DNA of 64,000 bases from Labrys sp. KNU-23 (GTDB lineage: Bacteria > Pseudomonadota > Alphaproteobacteria > Rhizobiales > Labraceae), in assembly GCF_008330945.1 (NCBI RefSeq), contig NZ_CP043489.1, forward strand, positions 1,550,001 to 1,614,000. Direction: 5' to 3'. The position numbers were made by a program, and so were the translations under genes. This document shows positions 25,094-35,100 of this stretch, one piece after another. Every line of letters begins with the position of its first letter. The stretch's first letter is position 1. The notes under the pieces were generated by a model. It did no database searches and had not been told where the DNA came from. It saw only the letters and a list, made by a program, of their open reading frames with translations.

Positions 25094-26404
25094 ATGAGAA
25101 CGGATCTGAAGCAGCAAAAGGACGGCGAAGCCGAGGAGCTCCTGCCGCCTCCCGTCAAGGAGGCCAAGCCCAGGCGCACCGGGCTTGCCTTGCGCCAGTT
25201 CGCCAATGCCACCAAGGTATTGCGTGGACGGAGCACAGACGTCACCGTCGTCGACGATGCTCCCTCGCGCGAAGCTGTTCCCGACCTCGGTTCGCGGCAG
25301 TCGAGACCCTATCTGTGGAGCTTCCTTCTCGTGGTGCTCGTCCCGAGCATCGCTGCCTTCATCTATTTCTTCGCCATCGCATCGGATCAGTTCCAGTCCG
25401 AAGCCCGCTTCACCGTGCGGGCCATGGAGCCGGAAATGTCGGACAAGGGCGGCGAATCGGAAACCACGGCCACCCCGACGAGCGGCTCGATGATACCGGT
25501 ATCCACCGCCCAGAACGCCCATATCGTTGCCAATTACATCCGCAGCCGCGCCATCATCGATGATATCGGCGCGCAGCTGAACATCCGCGAGATCTTCCAG
25601 CGCCCGGAAGTGGATGGGATCGCCCGCCTGTCGAAGAACGCATCGATCGATGAGCTCACCGATTATTGGCAGCGCAAGGTGGATTCCTATGTCGACCCCG
25701 TCTCCACCATCGTCACGGTGGATGTCACCGCCTTCCGGGCCGAGGATGCTCTGCGGCTCAACCAGGCCGTGCTGGCCGAAAGCGAGAAGCTGATCAATCG
25801 CCTGTCGGAGCGCGCGCGGCGGGATGCGACGCAAGCAGCCGAGGTCGAAACCCGCCAGGTCTTCAAACAGTTGCAAGACAGTCTCAAGGCGCTGCAGGAC
25901 TTCCGCAACAAGGACGCCCTGATCGATCCGAGCCAATCTGGCACCCAGATCGCCACCTTGCTGATGCCCTTGATAACGGAACAGCTGAAGCTGAAGAACG
26001 ACGAGGCCGTGATGGCGGCGGAACTTCAGCCCGACGCCCCCAGCCTGCGCGTCCTGCGCAATCGCATCGCCTCCCTGGGCGAGCAGATCACAGCATTGCG
26101 TGCGCAATTGACGGGCAGCGACTCCCGGACCCTGGCGGCCTCACTTGCCAAATACGAGGAACTCGACGTAGACCGCCTGCTCAACGAACGCAAATATGCC
26201 CGGGCCCAGGCCGCACTGGATCGCGCCGAGATCAGGGCGCAGAGGCAGGCCGTCTATCTGAGCATGTTCGTGCCGCCGAGCCTGCCCGAATTCGCCAAAT
26301 ATCCCTACCGCCTCATCTACCCGCTGATGTGCTTTCTGTCCCTGCTGATCATCTGGGCGATCGGCGCCCTCACCTATGCTTCCGTGGAAGACCATCGGCT
26401 GTGA
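25094..26404 (+). CDS. Capsule-export polysaccharide co-polymerase (KpsE/CtrB/BexC-like)
   Basis: 436 residues. A cytoplasmic N-terminus rich in charged residues is followed by a first membrane segment at about 72-97 (YLWSFLLVVLVPSIAAFIYF), a large periplasmic part with long helical stretches (residues about 100-400), and a C-terminal membrane segment (LIYPLMCFLSLLIIWAIGAL). The motif FAIASDQFQSEARFTVRAME right after the first segment is typical of the family, which bridges the inner-membrane ABC exporter and the outer-membrane channel. A second member lies at 30144 on the opposite strand. It sits 83 bp after the methyltransferase gene. Confidence 0.86.
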   Translation: MRTDLKQQKDGEAEELLPPPVKEAKPRRTGLALRQFANATKVLRGRSTDVTVVDDAPSREAVPDLGSRQSRPYLWSFLLVVLVPSIAAFIYFFAIASDQFQSEARFTVRAMEPEMSDKGGESETTATPTSGSMIPVSTAQNAHIVANYIRSRAIIDDIGAQLNIREIFQRPEVDGIARLSKNASIDELTDYWQRKVDSYVDPVSTIVTVDVTAFRAEDALRLNQAVLAESEKLINRLSERARRDATQAAEVETRQVFKQLQDSLKALQDFRNKDALIDPSQSGTQIATLLMPLITEQLKLKNDEAVMAAELQPDAPSLRVLRNRIASLGEQITALRAQLTGSDSRTLAASLAKYEELDVDRLLNERKYARAQAALDRAEIRAQRQAVYLSMFVPPSLPEFAKYPYRLIYPLMCFLSLLIIWAIGALTYASVEDHRL

Positions 26405-26510
26405 ACGGCGCAGATCGACATCGGTCAATCGGGACGATGGCCCGAAAGCAACCAGTCCCGCAGCGCGACCGGTGCCCCGGGTCGGTCATGCGGGCGGAAG
26501 GTCGAGGCCG

Positions 26511-29500
26511 GTGAAACGGCTCAGGTCCCTGCTGAAATCGTTCCGGGAACGCCCGGTGATCGCGCCGGATTTCGACCCTGCCTTCTATGCCGCGCATCAT
26601 CCCGATCTGCAGGATCTGCCCAGTGCGGAGCGCCTGTGGGCGCACTATGTCGAGCACGGCCAGCGCGAAGGCCGTCCGCGCAACCTCGACGAGGCGATCG
26701 TCGCTTGGGAAGAACGTTTCGGCCCGCTGCCGCCCGCCTTCGACGTCACCGCCTATCGCCTCCTCAACGAGGATCTCGGCCGTGTGTACGTGCATGACCA
26801 TCAGTTCATCCGCCATTTTCTCGAGCATGGCAGACAGGAAGGCAGGCCCTTCCTCATCGACATGCCCATCGGCGGGGCGAACGGCGTTCCCGGCGGCGCC
26901 TGGCCAGCTCTGTTCCGCACAGCCGAATTCACGGCGATGGCGCAGGATTGGCTACCTTCGGCCGCCCTGTCACGCGCCGAGGCGCTGCGCATCTTCGTGG
27001 AGCAGGGCATCGAGCGTCTTGCCCCGATCAGCTTCAAGCATGGTTTCGACCCGCAATTTTATCGCCAGGCCTATGACCTGACCAAACAGGCCGACACGGT
27101 TGACCTTTACCGAAACTGGCTCACCGAAGGTGTTTCGGCCGGTCGCGCGCCCAACGAAACCGCTTTCCTGCAGCCTTATCTCGGCGAGGGCCGCTATCCC
27201 ACCGATTTCGCCTGGCAGGCCTATCGGGCGGGACTGCCGCCGGTGGAAAGCGCCAGGATCGCCAATCGTGCCGGAGCCCTGGCGCATTTGTTCGAGCGGG
27301 GCTTCGAGGCAAATAAGGTAGCCGCCGACGCCGCCAATTTCGATCTCCTGGTGGCGATCGGCGATTTTCAGCTGCGGCGTGGCCGCCTCGGGCTGGCAGC
27401 CCGGGCCTATGACCAGGCCGAGCAGTGCGATCCGGCCGGGTTCGACGCCCCTTTGCTTTATCGGCGCGGCAAAGCCCGGCTGGCCCGATCCGCCAGCGAA
27501 GCCCTGTCCGATTTTCGCCTGGCAATCGCTCGCGATGACCACCCCTGGAATGCCGTGGAGGCGGCGATCTCGCTGCTGATCGGCAGGAAAGACTTCGAGC
27601 AGGCCCTGCACCTCCTGCGCGAGCAGCGGGAACGCTGGAGCGAGCGCGCGGACTTCCTCGCCTGCCTCCATCGCACCCTCGAGGCCTGGTTCGATCACGC
27701 CAAGGCTGCGGCGCTCGAACTCTATGGCCGGCAGGCACGGCTGGAGGCCGATGGCGTGATCGAGGCCGCCCTTCGCGGGATTCAGGAGGCGATCGCGGCG
27801 CTCGACCGCTTGCCCCCCGCTCTGCCCTTCCATGCCGAGGGCGCCGTCGTCATCCTGGCTAACCAGGAGTTGCGCCAATGCCGGCACTACCGCGTGGAGC
27901 AGAAACTGCAGCAGTTCGAACAAGCCGGCCTGCAGGCCCAGGCCTTTGCCGAGACGCAAGCCGAAGCCTTCATCGCCGCCCTCTCCGGCGCCAAGGCCGC
28001 GCTCTTCTATCGGGTCACCGCCTCGCCCGCCGTGCTGCGCGCCATTCTCCATGCCCGGGCCCTCGGCTTGCCGACCTATTACGAGATCGACGATTTCGTG
28101 TTCGACAGCCGCTATTTCCCGCCGGAGCTTGCGACCTATGAGGGACAGATAACGCCGCAGGAGCATCTCCACCTCCAGCTCGGCGTGCCGCTCCATCGCT
28201 TTGCCATGGCGCTGTGCGACATGGCGATCGCCTCCACTTCCGCTCTCGCCCGGCACATGCAGCCGCTGGTTCGCCTGGGCAGGTCCCTGGTGCTGCCCAA
28301 CGGCCTCGACGCGCGCAACGACGCCTTCCTCGCGCACAGGCGCGAATTGCAGTCGGCCGACACACCGGTGACCCTGTTCTACGGATCGGGCACCAGGGCG
28401 CATAATCTCGACTTCTCCCGGGAACTGGCCCCCGTCCTGCTCGATCTCATGCGCGACTATCCGCGGTTGCGCCTGGTGGTCGCCGGCCATCTGCGACTGG
28501 GACCGGAATTCGCCGCCCACGCCGGCCGGATCACCCAGACCGGCTTCGTCGACGACATCGGCGAATATTGGAGCGTGCTGCAGGCCTGCGACATCAATCT
28601 CGCCGTGCTGTCGCCCGGAGAGATTGCCGACTGCAAGAGCGCGATCAAATGGCTGGAGGCCGCGGCCTGCGCCATTCCATCCGTGGTCAGCGCCACCGCC
28701 ACCTATCGCGAGGTATTGTCGCATGGCGTCGACGGCTTCCTGGCCGGAAACGGACGGGAATGGCGAGATGGCCTGAAGACCCTGATCGGCGACCCCGAGC
28801 TGCGGCTCGAGATGGGAAACCGCGCACGCGAGAAAGCCCTGCAGCTCCATGCCATCGGCAGGGGCGCCGAAATCCTGGCGGCGACCTTCGCCTCTCCACG
28901 GCGCGAAACCATAGCCCGACCATCGCCGCCGCGGCTCAAGATGCTGATCTGCAACGTCTTCTTCGCGCCGCAAAGCTATGGCGGCGCCACGCGGGTGGTG
29001 GAGGACAATGTCGACCATCTCATCGATCAGTGCCCGGATATCGAGGTCAGCATCTTCACCAGCGACGAGGGCCGCCTTCCCTACGAGACCCTGAGTTGCG
29101 ACAGCTACAGAGGCCGTCCGGTCTTTCGGGTTTCCGTCCCGCCGGACCGCTTGCGCGACTGGCGCCCCTTCAACCCGGGCCATGGCAGGCAATTCCGCCG
29201 CGTGCTCGATCTCGTCAGGCCGGACATCGTGCATTTTCACTGCATCCAACGCCTGGGCGCCTCCATCGTCGAAGCCACGGAGCAGGCCGGGATTCCCTAT
29301 CTCGTCACCCTGCATGACGGCTGGTGGATCAGCGACTCCCAGTTCTTCATCGATCGCGACGGCGTTCTGCGGCTGCCGGATCAGGACCCGTTCAACACCT
29401 GCCCGGTCGAGGGGGTCAGCCTCTCCCAGTCGGTCGCACGCCGCCAGGCCCTTGCCGCGCTGTTGGGCAAGGCGGCGGCGGTTCTCGCGGTATCGCAGTC

Positions 29501-30128
29501 CTTCGCCGCTCTCCATCGTCATGCCGGCATCGCCGCGGTGGACGTGCTCGAAAACGGCGTGTCCGCCCTCCAGCCCCATCCCCGCCGGCCCAGAACGGAC
29601 GGCCGCCTCGCCCTTGGGCATCTGGGCGGCCGCTCGATCCAGAAGGGCGCCATCCTGGTCGAGGCCACCTTGCGCAAGGGCCGTTTCGAGCAGTTGGCCC
29701 TTACCATGATCGACCATTCGCTCGGACCGGATGAACGGTTGCCCACCTGCTGGGGCGCCACGCCGGTTCTTCTGCGTGGCCCCTGCCCTCCGTCTCAGGT
29801 GGCGGCGCTCTACGGCGAGTTCGACACCGTGCTGGCGCCTTCGGTCTGGCCCGAAAGCTTTGGTCTGGTCGCCCGGGAAGCCACTTCACTGGGACTGCGT
29901 GTGGTCGCCTCAGACAGGGGAGCAATCGGCGAGTACATCCGCCGACCCGAGCAGGGTACGATCATCGACGTCTCCAGCGATGCGGCGCTCACCGATATTC
30001 TGGGCGCCATGAACGCCGATCCCGAGGCATGGCGCGCTGGACCGCCGCCGGTACAGCCTCCCTTGCGCCAGTCGGCCGACCAGGGTCGCGAACTCGCAGA
30101 TCTCTATCGTGCCATTGCACGGCGCTGA
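26511..30128 (+). CDS. Giant protein: N-terminal repeats, TPR-like region and two GT4 domains
   Basis: About 1205 residues from GTG 26511 (VKRLRSLLKS), preceded by GGAAGG; an in-frame ATG at 26376 overlaps the previous gene and would add an Arg-rich 45-residue extension. Residues about 20-220 hold copies of a short module (FDPAFYAAHHPDLQ...HYVEHGQREGRP; FDVTAYRLLNEDLG...FLEHGRQEGRPF; FDPQFYRQAYDL). Residues about 280-430 are helical and TPR-like. Two GT-B glycosyltransferase domains follow: one at about 445-840 (YEIDDFVFDSRYF, CKSAIKWLEAAACAIPSVVS) and one at about 870-1200 (FAPQSYGGATRVVEDNVDHL, LAPSVWPESFGLVAREATSL). It is a clear paralog of the gene at 35282 and presumably assembles the local polysaccharide. 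Confidence 0.88.
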   Translation: MKRLRSLLKSFRERPVIAPDFDPAFYAAHHPDLQDLPSAERLWAHYVEHGQREGRPRNLDEAIVAWEERFGPLPPAFDVTAYRLLNEDLGRVYVHDHQFIRHFLEHGRQEGRPFLIDMPIGGANGVPGGAWPALFRTAEFTAMAQDWLPSAALSRAEALRIFVEQGIERLAPISFKHGFDPQFYRQAYDLTKQADTVDLYRNWLTEGVSAGRAPNETAFLQPYLGEGRYPTDFAWQAYRAGLPPVESARIANRAGALAHLFERGFEANKVAADAANFDLLVAIGDFQLRRGRLGLAARAYDQAEQCDPAGFDAPLLYRRGKARLARSASEALSDFRLAIARDDHPWNAVEAAISLLIGRKDFEQALHLLREQRERWSERADFLACLHRTLEAWFDHAKAAALELYGRQARLEADGVIEAALRGIQEAIAALDRLPPALPFHAEGAVVILANQELRQCRHYRVEQKLQQFEQAGLQAQAFAETQAEAFIAALSGAKAALFYRVTASPAVLRAILHARALGLPTYYEIDDFVFDSRYFPPELATYEGQITPQEHLHLQLGVPLHRFAMALCDMAIASTSALARHMQPLVRLGRSLVLPNGLDARNDAFLAHRRELQSADTPVTLFYGSGTRAHNLDFSRELAPVLLDLMRDYPRLRLVVAGHLRLGPEFAAHAGRITQTGFVDDIGEYWSVLQACDINLAVLSPGEIADCKSAIKWLEAAACAIPSVVSATATYREVLSHGVDGFLAGNGREWRDGLKTLIGDPELRLEMGNRAREKALQLHAIGRGAEILAATFASPRRETIARPSPPRLKMLICNVFFAPQSYGGATRVVEDNVDHLIDQCPDIEVSIFTSDEGRLPYETLSCDSYRGRPVFRVSVPPDRLRDWRPFNPGHGRQFRRVLDLVRPDIVHFHCIQRLGASIVEATEQAGIPYLVTLHDGWWISDSQFFIDRDGVLRLPDQDPFNTCPVEGVSLSQSVARRQALAALLGKAAAVLAVSQSFAALHRHAGIAAVDVLENGVSALQPHPRRPRTDGRLALGHLGGRSIQKGAILVEATLRKGRFEQLALTMIDHSLGPDERLPTCWGATPVLLRGPCPPSQVAALYGEFDTVLAPSVWPESFGLVAREATSLGLRVVASDRGAIGEYIRRPEQGTIIDVSSDAALTDILGAMNADPEAWRAGPPPVQPPLRQSADQGRELADLYRAIARR

Positions 30129-30143
30129 GCGCAGCGGCCCCGT

Positions 30144-31400
30144 TCAGGCCAGGCGCCTGCGAACGACACCCACCAGGCCGATACAGGCGAACCAGGCCAG
30201 GATCGAGCCCAGCAGGACCAGGCCAATATTGAGCCCGCGGCGCGGATAACGCGGTTCTTCGGCCGCGGCCGGCATTTCGACCGGATGGAGATACAGCATC
30301 TTCCGTTCGCTGTAGATGCGCGCCATGTTCAGGCTGATCGAGGCCTGGGCATAGCGCTTTTCCGCGATCTTCTGCTCGAGATCGAGATTGGCGAAGCGGC
30401 TGAGCTTCTGGGACAGGGCGCCCTCATCGCCCTGCTGCTGCATCGTGGTGATGCGGTTCTGCACGCCCTTCACCTGCTCCTTGAGCGAGGCGATCCGCTG
30501 GGCCGCCAGGCGCATCTGGGGCGCATCGGCGGCGACATAGGCCGAACGGGTCGTATATTCCGACTGCATCGTCAGCAATTGGCCCTCGAGCTGGGTCAGG
30601 AGCGTGCCCAGATTCTTGCTCTCCTCCTTGATGTCGAAGACCCCTTCCGCGTTGCGGGCCTTCTCATAGGCGACGCGCGTGGTCTTGAGAGCCTCCCCGG
30701 CCAGTTGCAGATCCCGCTCCGACGCCGCGACGGTGTCCCTGAACATGCGCTCATTGAGCTGGTTGATCATCGCCTCGCATTGTTCGATCACCGCGGTCGC
30801 GATCGTCTTCGCATCCGCGGCGCTGAACGCCCTTACCCGGAGCGTGACGATGCCGGACGGCATGGAGACCGCAGCCGAGGAACGTCGTGTCCAATAATTG
30901 GTAAACTTTTCGATCGGCAAAGCCGCATTGAAGCGAGAGAAATAATCGATCTTGTCCGAGCTGTAATATTTGCGCAGATCGAGGGATTCCTGCAGCTTGG
31001 CCACCAAGGCCTGACTCTCGGCATAGGACACCACGATCATCGTATCCTGCACGATCGCTATCGGTGGCAGGCCGGTAGCCGAACCGAGATCGTCCATCTT
31101 GGGCAAGGCGCCGCTTGAGACCGTGAATTTGGCGATCGATTCATATTGATCGGAGGCGATGAAGCCGAAATAGCCGATCGACGCAATATTCGGCAGAACG
31201 ACGACAAGAACGAGCAGAACGAGGCGGATGACGCGTTCGCGCGCGCGCCGGCGCAGGCCTTGCGCTCCATAAAAGGCCTGCTTGGATCGGCTGGAGAAGC
31301 GGGCACGACGCGAGGCATCCGACAGTGCCCTGGAGACGGACCGCGCACGTTCGATCGACCTGCTTTGCCGATCGTCGATTTCAGTCTGGATTTCGTTCAT
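30144..31400 (-). CDS. Second capsule-export co-polymerase (KpsE/CtrB-like)
   Basis: 418 residues with a membrane segment at about 58-82 (LVLLVLVVVLPNIASIGYFG), the family motif FIASDQYESIAKFTVSSGAL, a long periplasmic helical region (SKNLGTLLTQLEGQLLTMQS, LAAQRIASLKEQVKGVQNRI) and a C-terminal membrane segment (IGLVLLGSILAWFACIGLVG). It starts 7 bp after the KpsT-like gene, so the two form an ABC exporter unit. Its stop is 15 bp from the stop of the converging giant glycosyltransferase gene. The two KpsE-like proteins share motifs but are clearly diverged. Confidence 0.87.
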   Translation of the reverse strand: MNEIQTEIDDRQSRSIERARSVSRALSDASRRARFSSRSKQAFYGAQGLRRRARERVIRLVLLVLVVVLPNIASIGYFGFIASDQYESIAKFTVSSGALPKMDDLGSATGLPPIAIVQDTMIVVSYAESQALVAKLQESLDLRKYYSSDKIDYFSRFNAALPIEKFTNYWTRRSSAAVSMPSGIVTLRVRAFSAADAKTIATAVIEQCEAMINQLNERMFRDTVAASERDLQLAGEALKTTRVAYEKARNAEGVFDIKEESKNLGTLLTQLEGQLLTMQSEYTTRSAYVAADAPQMRLAAQRIASLKEQVKGVQNRITTMQQQGDEGALSQKLSRFANLDLEQKIAEKRYAQASISLNMARIYSERKMLYLHPVEMPAAAEEPRYPRRGLNIGLVLLGSILAWFACIGLVGVVRRRLA

Positions 31401-31407
31401 CGGTCCG

Positions 31408-32061
31408 TCAGCGGTTCAAGCGGTTATACATGGCAATGGCATCGGGCACGTTCGAGTACATGGTCAGCCGACCATCCGCCAGCACGCCGCCACGGTCGCA
31501 ATAGGTCGAGATCGTGCCCATCGAATGGGAGACCACGATCAGGCCGGCATTCCGGCGCCTCTCGTCGAAGGCCTGCCGGCAACGCAGCTGGAACTTGGCA
31601 TCGCCGACGGCCGTGATCTCGTCGATGAGGTAGACGTCGAACTCGATCGCCATCGACAGGCCGAAGGCCAGGCGGGCCGCCATGCCGGAGGAATAGGTCT
31701 TGATGGGCACGTCGAGATAGTCGCCAAGATCGGAGAAATCCTCCACGAAGCGGGCCGCCTTGGCGATGTCAGCGCCATAGGCCCTGGCGACGAAATGCAC
31801 GTTCTCACGGCCCGACATGGCGGGATGAAAGCCTCCCCCAAACCCGATCGGCCAGGATATGCGGACGGACCTGCGGATCTTGCCGCCATTGGGCATTTCC
31901 GTGCCGGAGATCAGGCGCAGCAGGGTCGATTTCCCCGCCCCGTTCACCCCCATCAAGCCATAGGAATAGGAGGTATCGAAGATCATGGAAACATGATCGA
32001 GGATCATCTTTCGATGCTTCTCGACCTTGTAGTACTTCGTCACATTGCTGAGTTGAATCAT
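31408..32061 (-). CDS. Capsule polysaccharide ABC transporter ATPase (KpsT/CtrD/BexA-like)
   Basis: 217 residues from ATG 32061 (MIQLSNVTKYYKV), the usual KpsT length; an in-frame start 20 codons upstream is less likely. Motifs: Walker A GLMGVNGAGKSTLLRLISG, the KpsT-type GFGGGFHPAMSGRENVHF segment, signature YSSGMAARLAFGLSMAIEFD, Walker B VYLIDEITAVGD and the switch histidine in LIVVSHSMGT. It would energise export of finished polysaccharide through the inner membrane together with a KpsM-type permease. No KpsM is encoded next to it or in the window, which is unusual because kpsM and kpsT are normally adjacent. Confidence 0.92.
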   Translation of the reverse strand: MIQLSNVTKYYKVEKHRKMILDHVSMIFDTSYSYGLMGVNGAGKSTLLRLISGTEMPNGGKIRRSVRISWPIGFGGGFHPAMSGRENVHFVARAYGADIAKAARFVEDFSDLGDYLDVPIKTYSSGMAARLAFGLSMAIEFDVYLIDEITAVGDAKFQLRCRQAFDERRRNAGLIVVSHSMGTISTYCDRGGVLADGRLTMYSNVPDAIAMYNRLNR

Positions 32062-32167
32062 GTCGACCGAAGAACTGCCATCCAGGATTGACGCCCCATC
32101 CCTCGCGGACGCGGCCACCATAACAGGTTCACGCGCAATTCACTATTCAAATGGCCACGCATCACCG

Positions 32168-35100
32168 TCACCGCGAGCGATCAAGGGCCGGCAGGACATG
32201 CGACAAAGCCTCCCTATACCTGTCCTTGCTGTGCTCCGACTCCAGCCTGTCGCGGCAACCTTGCCGAAGACGCAGCCACAGCTCTTCGGAGCGGTAGAGC
32301 CGGACGATCGCAGCCGCGAACCCCTCGGCATCATCCACCGGCACGGCCAGGACTTCCTGCTCATGCTTCCAGCCGAGCTGGCGAGCCAGGAGATCGGTAA
32401 CCACCGTGGGCACGCCGAAGGAGGCCGCTTCGTAGACCTTGTAAGGTGTTCCTGCGGCAAAGCGCGTCGGCGCGATAGCGATGCGGCAGGCATCGTAGAT
32501 CGGAGTGAGATCGGCCACGGGTCCGTGCCAGGTGACCCGGCTATGTGCCCGGAAACGGTCGAGAGCCAGGCCCGGAGCGACGTGCCCGACCAGATTGAGC
32601 CGGGTTTCCCAGCCGAGTTCAGCCTCCACGCGCGGCAGGATTTCTTCGATGAACCAGTTCAATGAATCGTAGTTGGGTGTGTTCTCGGCATAGAGGCTGC
32701 CAACGAAGACCAGTCCGGCCCGGTCCTCGAAGCTGCGGGGGGTTGGAATGACGGGCCGGTAAGTTCCCACGACCCTGGCATGGGGGAAGCCGAATTTGTG
32801 CAGCACTTCGGCTTCGGACGGGCTGACCGTGACGATCTCCTGGCAGAAATGGCCATGCTGGAATTCACGCGCCATGGCCTCGCCGAGATCGAAGGGTTTA
32901 TTTTCCCGCTTGGCCTGCAATTCTTCCCGCAGCGAGAATATCGCCTCCGTATCGAGAATGACGCTCGTCTTGTTCGGATTAAGATTGAGATCTTCAAGAT
33001 ATCCGTAAAGAAAATTTAGGTTATGAGCACGACATATCCAGATGCAATCAAAATAATTTTTTCTATCGTTGATGAACTTATTGAAATCATGATGATTTAG
33101 ATCGTGAACAATCTCGACGTTATCAGGAAAATCTGCATAGATTTCGGCAATCGGGGCTGCCGTGCCATGCACCGGGAACACCGTGACCTGATAGCCCGCT
33201 TCCGCCATCACGCGGATGAGGTCATTGCTGCGGACCGCACCGGCCCCCAGGCTGCGCAAGGGTATATAGTCTTCGATATAGAGGATTTTCGGCTGGGTCC
33301 TGCCGGCAAACCGCGCCTCCAGCAGCGCCTCCGGCGTGTTTGGAAAGCGATGCTTCAAGGCCTGGAAATGCTTGGCGTGGAAGGCCTTCTGGTTCTTGTG
33401 CATCAGCCCGAACGCCGCACCCGAGTCGCGCGAGCTGCCATATTCGTAGTGGTAGACCACCACGTTCGGATCGTAGACGACGCGGTAGCCCTCCTTCCAC
33501 ACCTGCAGGCAGAGATCGGCGTCCTCGTAATAGGCTGGAGCGAACTGCGGATCGAAGCCGCCGATCTGTGCGATCAGATCGGCGCGCGTCATCAGGAAGA
33601 CCCCGGAGACGAAATCCACATCGCGTACGAAATTCGCTTCCGGGCTGAGCGGGGCCCAGTCCCGCATATAGCCGTTGGTCTTGCCGTCCCGCCAGATGAT
33701 GCAGCCGGCCTCCTGCAGCTTTTCATTGGTGCGGATCACCTTCGCGCCGACCACGCCGATCTGCGGATCGGCCTCCAGCCGTGCCATGGCAGCGGCGATC
33801 GCCCCGGTGGACAGCCTCACATCATTGTTCAGGAACAGGATGAAGGGGGCATTCGCGTGCAGCAGAGCGCTGTTGCAGCCGTGAATGAAGCCGATATTGG
33901 TCTCGAAACGCAGATGCACCACGCCCGTGACATAGCGCTGGATCTGCTTGACCTCGTCGGTGGAGCCTGAATCCACCAGGATGAGCTGCAGGGCGCCAGC
34001 ATAGTTGTCGCGCAACGAAGCCAGCGTCATCAATGTCATGGCCAGATGGTTGTGCACCACCACGATGGCGCAGACGTCGGCGCGCCCCTTGACGGTGAAG
34101 TCGATAGGCCGGCGCGCATGCTGGGGAACCATGTTCTCGGCATGGCTGAGGAACAGCGCGCGGGCCTGCTTCTCGGGCACGTCGATGGGGGCCCCTGTCG
34201 GTGCGAAGGGCAGCCCCTTCAGGAGACCGACGGTGAGGAGATGAGCAAAGGGATCGACAACCTTGGCCAGCTCGGCATTCACAACCACGCTGGAGCGACG
34301 AGCCCAGTAATATTGCAGATTGATATAGTTGGTGGGATTGCGCAGTTCATGTTGGCCATAGCGCAGGAAATGCAAATAGGCGTTACGAAACCATTTGCCC
34401 TTGCCGATGACCTTCTCGATGTCGCCATAGCGTTCGACATAGAACCGCTCGCGGAAATGTTCGAGAGGATCGAAGGCCGACGGATCCGGATTAGACAAAT
34501 AGTGATGCAGCGCGCATTTGAACTGCTGATCCGCGACGGCCTGCTCGACTTCGGGATAGTGCAGATAATACCAGGCAGCATCGAAATAGGGGGAAGTGGT
34601 GACATCCCCCCCGCCCTCGTCGATCCACCCCAGATAATGCTGGAACGCAGCCACGCCGTTCGGAACGGGATGGCCGATGGTGTCGGCCATGTGCTGGCGA
34701 TAGATTTGCGGCGAGAACAGCAGATGGGCTTGCCGGCCTTCCTGCGCGCCCCTCTTCAGATAATGGTCATAGAGATTGGTGAATCCCCCCTTGATCAGGG
34801 CGGCATCGGTCAAATCCGCATGGAGCTGGCGGTAGAAGCCAGGTTCGAACAGCCAATGAGCCGAGCGCTCGTTGCGCCCACTCCGGCAATAATGCTCGAA
34901 GCCGCACGTAATCCGCCCCTCGGCAATCTCCTGGGCAACCTGCTCATGCTCGGAAACGTAGAAAGCCTCGTCGAAGTAACGATTGGGCGAATGCCCCAGC
35001 TTCATGCCCTGGGTGAGATAGAACTCCAGGGGGTCCGCCTGGTCGGCCGCAATGGGATAGGTTCGCCGATACCAGTCCGGGTCGAACCGGCCCCATAGCG

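Noticed and set aside
26970..29717. Open frame of 915 codons antisense to the giant glycosyltransferase at 26511
   Set aside because: Same G+C-rich shadow effect; no recognisable domain and an acidic, Gly/Gln-rich composition typical of antisense reading.
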